A stretch of DNA of 64,000 bases from Pseudoflavonifractor_A sp022772585. GTDB taxonomy: Bacteria > Bacillota > Clostridia > Oscillospirales > Oscillospiraceae. Both the position numbers and the translations under genes were made by a program. Positions 16,962-24,874 of this stretch are shown piece by piece; positions within the stretch are counted from its first letter, which is position 1; every line of letters begins with the position of its first letter. The notes beneath the pieces are model-generated. The model saw nothing but the letters and a program-made list of their open reading frames with translations. It was not told the origin of the DNA and did no database searches. The stretch covers positions 62,001 through 126,000 of the forward strand of contig NZ_JBQHUB010000001.1 of the NCBI RefSeq assembly GCF_052065415.1, in the 5' to 3' direction.

Positions 16962-16981
16962 GACTGTATGTGGGAAAAGAT

Positions 16982-18319
16982 TTATACCCAGCCCTGGGCC
17001 ATCATGGCGTCGGCCACCTTGACAAAAGCGGCAATATTGGCGCCGGTGACATAATCTTCGGGGTTGCTGCCGTACTCGGCGGCCGCCTCGGACATGCTCT
17101 GGTAGATATGCACCATGATCTCATGCAGGCGGGTGTCCACCTTCTCAAAGGTCCAGGACATACGCAGACTGTTCTGGCTCATCTCCAGAGCGGAGACCGC
17201 CACACCGCCGGCATTGGCCGCCTTGCTGGGCAGGAAGAGCACACCGGCCTGGGTAAAGGCACGCATGGCCTCCAGGGTGGAGGGCATGTTGGCGCCTTCG
17301 CATACCATCCAGCAGCCGTTGGCGATCAGCGCATTGGCCGAGTCCAGGTCGATCTCGTTCTGGGTGGCGCAGGGCAGGGCAATATCGCAGGGAATGGTCC
17401 AGATGCCGCGGAAGCCCTCGTGGTACTCGGCGCCGGGCCGGGCCTCCACATACTCGCGGATACGGCCCCGGCGGACCTCCTTGATCTCCCGGACGATAGA
17501 GATGTCTACACCTTGGCTGTCGTAGATATAGCCGTCAGAGTCGCACATGGCCACCACAACGGCGCCCATCTGGCGGGCCTTCAGGGCGGCGTAGATGGCC
17601 ACGTTGCCCGAGCCGGAGACAACCAGACGCTTGCCGGCCATATCCTTGCCATGGTGGCGGAGGACCTCGTTGGCCAGGTAGATGACGCCGTAGCCGGTGG
17701 CCTCGGTACGGGTCAGGGAGCCGCCGAAGTTCAGACCCTTGCCCGTAAGCACGCCGGCATACTCGCTGGTGATGCGCTTGTACTGGCCGTACAGGTAGCC
17801 CACTTCCCGGCCGCCCACGCCGATGTCGCCGGCGGGCACGTCGGTATTGGCGCCGATGTGGCGGTAGAGCTCGGTCATAAAGCTCTGACAGAAGCGCATG
17901 ACCTCATTGTCGCTCTTGCCCTTGGGATCAAAGTCGCTGCCGCCTTTTCCGGCGCCGATGGGCAGGCCGGTAAGGGAGTTTTTGAAGATCTGCTCAAAGG
18001 CCAGGAATTTCATGATGCTCTGGTTGACGCTGGGGTGGAAGCGCAGGCCGCCCTTGTAGGGGCCAATGGAGCTGCTGAACTGGACGCGGTAGCCGCGGTT
18101 GATCTGATAGTCGCCCTTATCGTCGATCCAGGGCACCCGGAAGGTAATGATACGCTCGGGCTCCACCAGCCGCTCCAGGATACGGGCCTTCTGATATTCG
18201 GGATGACGGGCCAGCACGGGGCGCAGGGACCCCAGGACCTCGGTGGCGGTCTGGAGAAACTCGGGCTCGTTTGCGTTCTTCGCCTTTACGGCGGCCAGGA
18301 CCTGATCTACATATTCCAT
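16982..18319 (-). CDS. gdhA: Glutamate dehydrogenase (hexameric, probably NADP-dependent)
   Basis: 445 residues. Substrate and catalytic motifs GPYKGGLRFHPSVN and GLPIGAGKGGSDFDPKGKSD include the catalytic Lys and Asp, and the Rossmann motif VSGSGNVAIYA lies near residue 235. Interconverts glutamate and 2-oxoglutarate plus ammonia; length and the DFDPKGKS block fit the small hexameric class that is usually NADP-linked. ATG 18319 (MEYVDQ) is 8 bases from GGAGGT. A promoter lies ~175 bases upstream, leaving a long leader. Confidence 0.95.
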   Translation of the reverse strand: MEYVDQVLAAVKAKNANEPEFLQTATEVLGSLRPVLARHPEYQKARILERLVEPERIITFRVPWIDDKGDYQINRGYRVQFSSSIGPYKGGLRFHPSVNQSIMKFLAFEQIFKNSLTGLPIGAGKGGSDFDPKGKSDNEVMRFCQSFMTELYRHIGANTDVPAGDIGVGGREVGYLYGQYKRITSEYAGVLTGKGLNFGGSLTRTEATGYGVIYLANEVLRHHGKDMAGKRLVVSGSGNVAIYAALKARQMGAVVVAMCDSDGYIYDSQGVDISIVREIKEVRRGRIREYVEARPGAEYHEGFRGIWTIPCDIALPCATQNEIDLDSANALIANGCWMVCEGANMPSTLEAMRAFTQAGVLFLPSKAANAGGVAVSALEMSQNSLRMSWTFEKVDTRLHEIMVHIYQSMSEAAAEYGSNPEDYVTGANIAAFVKVADAMMAQGWV

Positions 18320-18903
18320 TGCGGATACCTCCAAGTGTCAATATGGCGTCCGGCGGGAGTGGAGCAGGGGCCGGCACGCAGTTGTGTTCCAAGCAATTTG
18401 CAAGTTAAACTTAAAATATTGCACTTAATGGTTTAGAATTGAAAAAGGGACAAGAGGCAGTTTTCTCACAATTGCTTGAAATGATATGGCCTTATTATAA
18501 CCACATACCACTGGAATGTGTCAACACTTTTTTTCGATAAAGCAATAAAAATGAATGAAATGAAATGCTGTCTTGCAAAATGGACGGTGGAGAACGCCAC
18601 AATGCAGGAGATTGGTCGCGGGAGACAGTATGGCCGGAAGAGCCAATATTATGTTATGAAAAAGGACGGAAAAATGGGAAGAATGGAGTGTAAACACATG
18701 CCTGCAAAAAACGGTTTCGACAGGCCGCGTTTTTCTGGCAGTTTGCCTGAAAGTCCCTGACATAAAAAAGAAAAGCCGCGGTGCCGGGGCGCTGGGCAGA
18801 CTTTCCAATCCAAAGGTGTGTTTCATTGGCAGCGCCGTAAAAGAGTTGCTTTGCCGGAACGGGCCATATTAAAAACGGCGTCCGGACAGGACGCCAGAGG
18901 CAG
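18320..18903. other. Intergenic region between gdhA and spoIVB
   Basis: 584 bases, clearly more AT-rich than its surroundings. It contains the gdhA promoter and, at 18883-18898, GGCGTCC / GGACGCC. An 80-codon open frame at 18518-18760 has no ribosome-binding site or family resemblance and is not called. A CATATTA at about 18864 could be a sigma-G -10 for spoIVB, but no fitting -35 was found. Confidence 0.5.
18494..18524 (-). promoter_or_regulatory. Promoter of gdhA
   Basis: On the minus strand TTGACA (18524-18519) and TATAAT (18499-18494), both perfect, with a long 19-bp spacer. Confidence 0.65.
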
Positions 18904-18930
18904 ATGACTTTTGGAGGGAAAGGTGATCAT

Positions 18931-20022
18931 ATGCAGGAGGAGCAAAAGCAAAGACCATGGTTCCAGGCCCTCCCGCGGCTGTTTTTGCTGGCTTTGGCGC
19001 TGGCAGTGCTGACCATGGCGCTGCCGGCGCAGGCGGCATCAAAAGCGGGGACGGCCCGGGAAGCGGAGAGCGAAAAGGCGTCCGGCGGGACGCGGAAGGT
19101 GATCCCCATGGGGAGAGCCGTGGGCATCAAATTGTTTTCCGACGGTGTGATGGTGGTGGGGCTGGCCGACGTGGATACCGGCGGCGGAAGTGAAAACCCG
19201 GCCAGGCAGTGCGGCCTGCGGGAGGGCGACATCATCACCCACATCAACAGCGAGGAAGTGGACTCCATTGAAGAGGTGCAGTCCATCCTGCAGGATCTGA
19301 GCGGGGAGCGGATGAGCATCCGGGCCATGCGGGGTGACCGGGAGGTGCAGATGACGGCACAGGCTGTCAAATGCAGCGCTGACGGCTGCTACAAGCTGGG
19401 GGCCTGGATCCGGGACTCCATGGCGGGCATCGGTACAGTGACTTTCTATGATCCGGCCACTCATGTGTTCGGCGCTCTGGGGCACGGGGTCAGCGACGTG
19501 GATACCGCCCGTCTGATGCCGCTTCAGTCAGGCTCCATCATGTATGCTGAAGTCAGCGATGTCAAGCGGGGCGTGGTGGGGGCGCCCGGCGAGCTCCACG
19601 GCGTGTTCCGGGTGGAGCAGGACCTGGGCGAGCTCTATGCCAATACGGCCAGCGGCGTTTTTGGGACACTGACGGACGAAAAGCTCACCGGCGGCGCGGC
19701 GGCAGTGGAGGTGGCAGAGCGGAGCCAGATCAAAACAGGCAAAGCCGTTATCCTCTCCAATATTGCCGGAGACCGGGTGGAGGAATATGAGGTGGAGATC
19801 ACCCGTGTCTATCCCGACGGCGGCGGAGAAAACCGGGATATGACCCTGAAGGTCACCGACCGCCGCCTGCTGGAGGCTACCGGAGGCATCGTGCAGGGCA
19901 TGAGCGGCAGTCCCATCCTCCAGAACGGACGGCTGGTGGGCGCCGTGACCCACGTGCTGGTGAACGACCCTACCACGGGATACGGTATCGCCATCGGGAC
20001 CATGCTGGATGCAGCGTCCTAA
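18931..20022 (+). CDS. spoIVB: Stage IV sporulation protein B, serine peptidase
   Basis: 363 residues. N-terminal membrane/signal helix (LPRLFLLALALAVLTMAL), PDZ domain at about 100-150 (QCGLREGDIITHINSEEV) and S55 peptidase domain with catalytic His in LGHGVSDVD and Ser in VQGMSGSPILQ. SpoIVB is made in the forespore and cleaves SpoIVFA, starting pro-sigma-K processing. ATG 18931 is preferred to the in-frame ATG at 18904 because GGAGG and AAAGGTGAT lie just before it. Usually directly precedes spo0A; here 561 bases intervene. Confidence 0.95.
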   Translation: MQEEQKQRPWFQALPRLFLLALALAVLTMALPAQAASKAGTAREAESEKASGGTRKVIPMGRAVGIKLFSDGVMVVGLADVDTGGGSENPARQCGLREGDIITHINSEEVDSIEEVQSILQDLSGERMSIRAMRGDREVQMTAQAVKCSADGCYKLGAWIRDSMAGIGTVTFYDPATHVFGALGHGVSDVDTARLMPLQSGSIMYAEVSDVKRGVVGAPGELHGVFRVEQDLGELYANTASGVFGTLTDEKLTGGAAAVEVAERSQIKTGKAVILSNIAGDRVEEYEVEITRVYPDGGGENRDMTLKVTDRRLLEATGGIVQGMSGSPILQNGRLVGAVTHVLVNDPTTGYGIAIGTMLDAAS

Positions 20023-20062
20023 AGCAAAGCGGCAGGGGCAGGCAGCTCCTGCCGCTTTTGCT
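20023..20062 (+). terminator. Terminator after spoIVB
   Basis: AGCAAAGCGGCAGG pairs with CCTGCCGCTTTTGCT. The stem base merges with the T tract. Confidence 0.82.
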
Positions 20063-20253
20063 GCGCTAATGTGGAAAGTATTGCGCCATCGTGGAGGAAA
20101 GATATCTGTTATCAAAAAATATGTGTGAAAATATAAGCTTTCCGCTATACAGATCATGCCCGATTTGATACAATAAAATAAACCGTTAAACGGCCCGCGG
20201 GGGAGCTGGCGCCGCGACCGGCTGACGGGCGGCTGTTGGGCCTGCGCTGCAGA

Positions 20254-20282
20254 TGTCGAAAAGAAGGACGAATCATGTCGAA
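20254..20282 (+). promoter_or_regulatory. Two Spo0A-binding sites (0A boxes)
   Basis: TGTCGAA occurs twice in the same orientation at 20254-20260 and 20276-20282, 22 bases start to start, about two helical turns. Both match the B. subtilis 0A-box core exactly. Position upstream of the predicted spo0A promoter indicates autoregulation. Confidence 0.75.
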
Positions 20283-20313
20283 AACTATTTTACCATAAAA
20301 TTCCATAAATAGC

Positions 20314-20342
20314 TTGCGTTTGCTGTCTGATTATGGTAAATT
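20314..20342 (+). promoter_or_regulatory. Candidate spo0A promoter
   Basis: TTGCGT at 20314-20319, 17-bp spacer, TAAATT at 20337-20342. An inverted repeat TTTACCATA (20289-20297) / TATGGTAAA (20332-20340) overlaps the -10, a possible operator. Transcription from here would run through the multi-hairpin element before spo0A. Confidence 0.5.
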
Positions 20343-20355
20343 GTTAAGCAACCGG

Positions 20356-20528
20356 TAATACTTTTCTTTGATAAAAACAGTTGAAACTGTTTTTATCACG
20401 GCATGAAACGCCGTGCCGCCAAAGGCGGCAAAAGAAAAGCATTGATGACGTTTTCAGCGGCTTCGCCGCTGGGCCGCATCCTGCGGCCCGATAAAACGAT
20501 TGAATCGTTTTATCGAAAACCAGTATAA
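20356..20528. repeat. Multi-hairpin element, copy 2 (two tandem four-way junctions)
   Basis: Bounded by TAATACT (20356-20362) and AGTATAA (20522-20528). First unit: closing stem CTTTTCTTT/AAAGAAAAG (20361-20369 with 20431-20439) encloses hairpins 20370-20397, 20397-20415 and 20415-20429. Second unit: closing stem GTTTTC/GAAAAC (20450-20455 with 20515-20520) encloses hairpins 20455-20471, 20471-20489 and 20490-20514. Hardly any base is unpaired. It lies 56 bases before the spo0A start. Confidence 0.82.
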
Positions 20529-20583
20529 GATGCCCTGGCCAGGCAGAAATCATGCACGGACATTGCTGGAAGAAGGAGTCGAC

Positions 20584-21354
20584 ATGGAGAATAAAAAACG
20601 GATTTTGATCGCGGATACCAGCGAGGGTTACCGCAGAATGCTGGCGGATGCCATCGCGGGCGAAACGGATATGGAAGTAGCCGGCGCCACCGGGGACGGA
20701 CAGGAGGCGGTCCGCATGGTGCGGGAGCTGGAGCCCGATCTGGTGGTCATGGATATGGTGCTCTCCAGCATGGACGGGCTGGAAGTTCTGCGGGAGCTGC
20801 AGAGGGTGGAACGCAGACCCAGAGTGCTCATCGTATCCGGGTTCGTGCGCAGCAACATGGCCGAGCTGGCCGCCGCCGAAGGGGCCGACTACTACCTGAT
20901 GAAGCCCTGCAAGATGACCACAGTGCTGGAGCGGCTGCGCCAGATGGCGGCGCTGTACATGCTGGGCGGAGAGGACAATGATCTCATGGAGCGGGGCGGA
21001 CAGAGCCTGGAGAGCGTGATCACCGCCATCATCCATGAGATCGGCGTGCCCGCCCACATCAAGGGCTATCAGTATCTGCGGGAGGCCATCATGATCGCGG
21101 TGGAGGACATGGACGTCATCAACGCCGTGACCAAGATACTGTACCCGGAGGTGGCCAAGCGCTTCGGCACCACGGCCAGCCGGGTGGAGCGCGCCATCCG
21201 CCACGCCATTGAGGTGGCCTGGGACCGGGGCGATCTGGAGACGCTGCAGAAATACTTCGGCTACACCGTCTCCAATGCCAAGGGCAAGCCCACCAACAGC
21301 GAGTTCATCGCCATGATCGCCGACCGCCTCCAGCTCCAGCGGAAGGAGCGGTGA
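20584..21354 (+). CDS. spo0A: Sporulation master regulator Spo0A
   Basis: 256 residues: receiver domain with phosphorylation site D57 (LVVMDMVLSSMDG) and conserved Lys in YYLMKPCKMTT, then the Spo0A C-terminal DNA-binding domain with HIKGYQYLREAI, TTASRVERAIRHAIEVAW (recognition helix) and KPTNSEFIAMIADRL. The first acidic pocket reads IADTSEG, so the second acid of the usual DD pair is Thr12. GAAGGAG lies 6 bases before ATG. Upstream: two 0A boxes and a large structured element. Controls entry into sporulation. Confidence 0.97.
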   Translation: MENKKRILIADTSEGYRRMLADAIAGETDMEVAGATGDGQEAVRMVRELEPDLVVMDMVLSSMDGLEVLRELQRVERRPRVLIVSGFVRSNMAELAAAEGADYYLMKPCKMTTVLERLRQMAALYMLGGEDNDLMERGGQSLESVITAIIHEIGVPAHIKGYQYLREAIMIAVEDMDVINAVTKILYPEVAKRFGTTASRVERAIRHAIEVAWDRGDLETLQKYFGYTVSNAKGKPTNSEFIAMIADRLQLQRKER

Positions 21355-21360
21355 GGCGGG

Positions 21361-21390
21361 AAAAAGGCCGGGAGAGATCCCGGCCTTTTT
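21361..21390 (+). terminator. Terminator after spo0A
   Basis: AAAAAGGCCGGGA pairs with TCCCGGCCTTTTT, loop of four. Confidence 0.93.
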
Positions 21391-21421
21391 CTGTGTGAGC
21401 CGGGGAGCTCCCGCGGAAAAT

Positions 21422-21450
21422 TTGACATCGGTCCCGGTCTGATTTACAAT
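21422..21450 (+). promoter_or_regulatory. Sigma-A promoter of the lrgAB-like operon
   Basis: TTGACA 21422-21427, 17-bp spacer, TACAAT 21445-21450; 38 bases before the first start codon. Confidence 0.78.
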
Positions 21451-21488
21451 CAGGGCAATGCCAAATTTCGACGGGAGGCGCAAGCTCT

Positions 21489-21851
21489 GTGAAAATCATG
21501 TACCAGATCGCCATCATCTTCTCCGTCTGCTGGATCAGTCAGGTGATCGAGGCCCTGCTGCCCTTTGCCTTTCCGGCCAGCGTCATCGGGATGGTGCTCC
21601 TCTTCCTGCTGCTGTGTACCGGCGCGCTGCGCATGGAGCACATCCGGGAGAAGTCCGACTTCCTGCTCTCCAACATGGCCTTTTTCTTTGTGCCGGCCGG
21701 GGTGAGCATCATCAACTATGCCGACGTGCTGCGCAGCAGTGCGGTACAGCTGGTGATCATCTGCCTGGTGACCACCGTACTTACCTTTGGGGCAACGGCC
21801 TGGAGCATCCGGCTGACCCTGCATCTGATGGAGAGGAGGGGACGGAAATGA
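21489..21851 (+). CDS. lrgA: LrgA/CidA-family holin-like membrane protein
   Basis: 120 residues with four membrane helices; FPASVIGMVLLFLLL and a phenylalanine-rich FLLSNMAFFFVPAGVSII are the family signature. GTG start, about 10 bases after GGGAGG; an ATG at 21498 is the alternative. LrgA/CidA proteins act with LrgB/CidB in control of murein hydrolase activity or in export of pyruvate-like metabolites. Overlaps lrgB by four bases (ATGA). Confidence 0.9.
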   Translation: MKIMYQIAIIFSVCWISQVIEALLPFAFPASVIGMVLLFLLLCTGALRMEHIREKSDFLLSNMAFFFVPAGVSIINYADVLRSSAVQLVIICLVTTVLTFGATAWSIRLTLHLMERRGRK

Positions 21852-22528
21852 GCGAGCTGTTCGCCTCGCCTTTTTTCGGCATTTCCCTGAGCATCATCGC
21901 CTTCTGGCTGGGGACCCGTATCCAGAAAAAGACCGGGCTGGTGGCCTGCAATCCCCTGATCATCGCCATCGTGCTGGTCATCGGCGTGCTGCTGGTGTTC
22001 CGCATCCCCTATGAGGACTATAATCAGGGCGGCTCCCTCATCAACCTGTTCCTGGCCCCTGCCACGGCCTGCCTGGCGGTGTCCATCTACACCCGGGTGG
22101 AGCTGCTGAAAAAGAACTGGCTGCCCATCCTGGTGGGCTGCACTGTGGGCTCCCTGACCTCCATGGGCAGCGTATACGTTCTGTGCCGCCTGTTCCGGCT
22201 GGACGAGGCGGTGACGGACTCTCTGATCCCCAAATCGGTGACCACCCCCATCGCCGTGAGCATCTCGGGAAGCCACGGCGGCATCCAGGCCATCACGGTG
22301 GTGGCCGTGATCTTCACCGGCATTCTGGGCAGTATCCTGGCCCCGCTTCTCATCCGGCTCTTCCGGGTGAAGGACCCGGTGGCGGCGGGGCTGTCCATCG
22401 GCGCCTGTTCCCACGCCATCGGCACCTCCCGGGCCCTGCAGCTGGGCGAGACCGAGGGGGCCATGAGCGGCCTGGCCATCGGCGTGTGCGGTATCCTGAC
22501 CGTTCTTTTCTCCATGGTATTGCTGTAA
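21848..22528 (+). CDS. lrgB: LrgB/CidB-family membrane protein
   Basis: 226 residues, mostly hydrophobic, with the LrgB motifs NPLIIAIVLVIGVLLVF, LAPATACLAVSIY, SVTTPIAVSISGSHGG and ACSHAIGTSRALQLGETEGA. Partner of the LrgA-like protein whose stop it overlaps. The role in this organism is unknown; in other Firmicutes the pair is linked to overflow-metabolite transport and autolysis. Confidence 0.93.
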   Translation: MSELFASPFFGISLSIIAFWLGTRIQKKTGLVACNPLIIAIVLVIGVLLVFRIPYEDYNQGGSLINLFLAPATACLAVSIYTRVELLKKNWLPILVGCTVGSLTSMGSVYVLCRLFRLDEAVTDSLIPKSVTTPIAVSISGSHGGIQAITVVAVIFTGILGSILAPLLIRLFRVKDPVAAGLSIGACSHAIGTSRALQLGETEGAMSGLAIGVCGILTVLFSMVLL

Positions 22529-22631
22529 GCGGCGGGGCGTGGGCCGGCGGGATTTCGGAGATGTGCCCATTGCCTTTTTCTGCCGCCCGTGATATGATAC
22601 CGGCCAGAATACCGGTTGGAGGAAAACGGAT

Positions 22632-22892
22632 ATGGTGATTGACTATCGGCCCCAGGGCGTCTGCTCCCGGCGGATGATCGTGGACGTGGAGGACGGCGTG
22701 ATCCGGTCGGTCCAGGTGCTGGGCGGCTGCGACGGCAACCTGCAGGCTGTCTCCCGCCTGGTGGAGGGCAGAAGGGCGGAGGATGTGATCGGACAGCTCT
22801 CCGGCATCCGCTGCTGCGGAAAGCCCACTTCCTGCCCGGACCAGCTGGCCCGTGCCCTGCGCCAGATGCTGGAGCAGGAAAAACAGGGGTAA
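22632..22892 (+). CDS. TSCPD-domain protein, TIGR03905 family
   Basis: 86 residues matching the short TIGR03905 family: VCSRRMIVDVEDGVIRSVQ, GGCDGNLQAVSRLVEG and CCGKPTSCPDQLARAL, the last containing the TSCPD motif otherwise seen at the end of B12-dependent ribonucleotide reductases. Conserved cysteines suggest metal or redox chemistry, unproven. Preceded by TTGGAGGAAAA and a likely TATGAT -10 at about 22592. Monocistronic, ending at a bidirectional terminator. Confidence 0.9.
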   Translation: MVIDYRPQGVCSRRMIVDVEDGVIRSVQVLGGCDGNLQAVSRLVEGRRAEDVIGQLSGIRCCGKPTSCPDQLARALRQMLEQEKQG

Positions 22893-22895
22893 GAA

Positions 22896-22932
22896 TAAAA
22901 CTCCCGCGGCCATAAGGCCGCGGGAGTTTTAT
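22896..22932. terminator. Bidirectional terminator between TSCPD gene and dacF
   Basis: ATAAAACTCCCGCGGCC pairs with GGCCGCGGGAGTTTTAT; T-rich ends on both strands serve the convergent genes. Confidence 0.93.
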
Positions 22933-22948
22933 GTATCGGAAGGGGGGC

Positions 22949-24340
22949 TCAGCGGCGGCGTCCGGAATAGCGGCGGCCGCGGGAGCCGGAATAGCGGCGG
23001 CGGCGCCGGCCGGAGAAGAGCGCGAAGAGGATGAGGACCACGATAAGCACCAGCACGGCGGCCAGAACCAGCTTGACCCAGAGCTGATCGAAGAACTTCT
23101 GGATGCGGTCCAGGCGGTAGAGCAGCTCGGAGCGCTCCACGCTGCTGGTGGCCACCAGGTCCAGGGTGCCGTACTCCTGGCCGGCGTAGGTCAGGGTAAC
23201 GGTGCCCAGTTTATCTCCCGCCTGGACCGGGGCCTCGATGCTCTCGGGCAGGTCCACCTGGCGCTGGAAGGCGCCCGGGTCAATATCGTTGGGAAGGGTG
23301 GCCTCCAGGCTGCCGCTGGGCTGGACGGTGACATAGTTTGTCCCGGAGGAGAGGGTGACGCCTACCTCGGGGAAATCCATGGCGCTCTGGTCCAGGATGG
23401 TCTGGCGGGAGAAATTGTCGAAGCCCCACTTAAGCAGGCGGCTGCTCTCAGAGAACTGGAGGCGGTTGGTGGAGCCGTCGGCATTTTTGGGATTTTCGGC
23501 CCCCAGCACCACGGCGATGAGGTTCTTCCCGTTTTTGGTGGCGGAGGAGGCCAGACAGTAGCCTGCCTCGGGGGTGGAGCCGGTCTTGATGCCGGTGGCA
23601 TACTCATACCAGTAGCCGGTGATCCGCCAGGTGGACACCAGGGCGTTGGTCTCGTGGAGATTGCGCTCGGCGTGGAGGTTGGTGGTAGGCACCGTGTGGG
23701 ACTTGGAGGAGACAATAGTGCGGAAGGTGGGGTGCTTCATGGCCTCGTGGCACATGAGATAGATGTCATAGGCGGTGGTGTAGTGGTCGTCGTCATGATA
23801 GCCGTGGGTGTTGGCGAAATGGGTGTTCTTCATGCCCAACTCGGCGGCGCGCTGGTTCATCAGGTCCACAAAGGAGGCCACGTCCCCCGAGATGAACTGG
23901 GCCAGGGCGTTGCAGGCCTCGTTGGCTGAGGCGGTAAGGGCGCAGTAGAGCAGGTCCTCCAGACGAAGCTGCTCGCCGGCCTTGAGCCCCACGCCGGAGC
24001 CGCCGGAGCCGATGCCCAGCTCCACCTGGTCCCCTACGGTGACCACCTCGTCCAGGCTGTGCTCTCCCCGGTCCACCGATTCGATGACCAGCATGGTGGT
24101 CATCACCTTGGTGATGGAGGCGGGATAGTTCTTCTCGTGGGCGTTCTGCTCGTAGAGGATCTCCTGGTAGTCGTCGTCCACCAGAATGGCGGCCTTGGCC
24201 TGAATATTCATGGAGCTGAGGATGGCGCTGCCGGAAGCGGCGGGAGCGCCGCCGTCCCCCACGGCGGAGGCGGGCAGGGCCAGCAGGGACGTCAGCAGGA
24301 CCGAAAGCAGCAGGGCGGAAAGAAGACGATTTTTTTTCAT
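22949..24340 (-). CDS. dacF: D-alanyl-D-alanine carboxypeptidase, DacF type
   Basis: 463 residues with a signal peptide (cleavage after PASA near 26), peptidase S11 domain with S75-I-T-K78, SANEACNAL and IKTGSTPEAG, and a beta-rich C-terminal PBP5 domain. A membrane helix (LVLAAVLVLIVVLILFALFSG) and an arginine-rich tail follow. It trims the terminal D-Ala of peptidoglycan peptides; DacF-like enzymes also shape spore cortex. The tail of alternating RRR and YSG/GSRG blocks is unusual. The minus-strand TATAAT at 24419-24414 in a TGCTATAAT context is the probable promoter. Confidence 0.94.
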   Translation of the reverse strand: MKKNRLLSALLLSVLLTSLLALPASAVGDGGAPAASGSAILSSMNIQAKAAILVDDDYQEILYEQNAHEKNYPASITKVMTTMLVIESVDRGEHSLDEVVTVGDQVELGIGSGGSGVGLKAGEQLRLEDLLYCALTASANEACNALAQFISGDVASFVDLMNQRAAELGMKNTHFANTHGYHDDDHYTTAYDIYLMCHEAMKHPTFRTIVSSKSHTVPTTNLHAERNLHETNALVSTWRITGYWYEYATGIKTGSTPEAGYCLASSATKNGKNLIAVVLGAENPKNADGSTNRLQFSESSRLLKWGFDNFSRQTILDQSAMDFPEVGVTLSSGTNYVTVQPSGSLEATLPNDIDPGAFQRQVDLPESIEAPVQAGDKLGTVTLTYAGQEYGTLDLVATSSVERSELLYRLDRIQKFFDQLWVKLVLAAVLVLIVVLILFALFSGRRRRRYSGSRGRRYSGRRR

Positions 24341-24463
24341 AGGAAACTCCCCGTATGTGTGATATAATTATTCTATATACGGCGCGGACGCCGCGTCGAA
24401 TTATGTAACTTCCATTATAGCAAACAAACCGGACGGACGCAACGGGAAGGGAAGGAAAGAGAC

Positions 24464-24874
24464 ATGAAGATTTCCGCAGCGGAGTGGGCGGCTTTGGGGC
24501 TCACCGCCGTGTTCCTGGCCTTTTCCGCGGGCTGGCTGGCCCGGGGCGGAGGGAATGCGGCTCCTGTCCGCATCGAGACCGAACAGACCCTGACGGCGGA
24601 GGAGCAGGCGGCGGACCTGCCGCCGGTGACCGCCACGGAGGAGCCCGGCGCCTTGAAACCGGGGGAGAAGATCAATATCAACACCGCCGGGGCGGACGAG
24701 CTTCAGCGCCTGCCCGGCATCGGCGAGAAGCGCGCGGCCGATATCGTGGCCGACCGGGCGGAAAACGGTCCCTTCCGCATTCCCGAGGACCTGACCCGGG
24801 TCAGCGGCATTGGCGAGGGGACACTGGAGCGGATCCTGGAATATATTACGGTGGAAGGAGCGGGGCCCCCATGA
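24464..24874 (+). CDS. ComEA-like helix-hairpin-helix protein
   Basis: 136 residues: an N-terminal membrane helix (WAALGLTAVFLAFSAGWLA), a Glu/Pro-rich linker, then the ComEA signature ININTAGADELQRLPGIGEKRAADIV and a second hairpin VSGIGEGTLERIL. ComEA binds incoming DNA at the membrane in competence. No other competence gene is nearby, and the next genes encode a two-component system, so its role here is open. Overlaps the response regulator by four bases. Confidence 0.88.
   Translation: MKISAAEWAALGLTAVFLAFSAGWLARGGGNAAPVRIETEQTLTAEEQAADLPPVTATEEPGALKPGEKININTAGADELQRLPGIGEKRAADIVADRAENGPFRIPEDLTRVSGIGEGTLERILEYITVEGAGPP

Noticed and set aside
18518..18760. 80-codon frame in the gdhA-spoIVB gap
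   Set aside because: It begins inside the gdhA promoter, lacks a ribosome-binding site and has no resemblance to known proteins.
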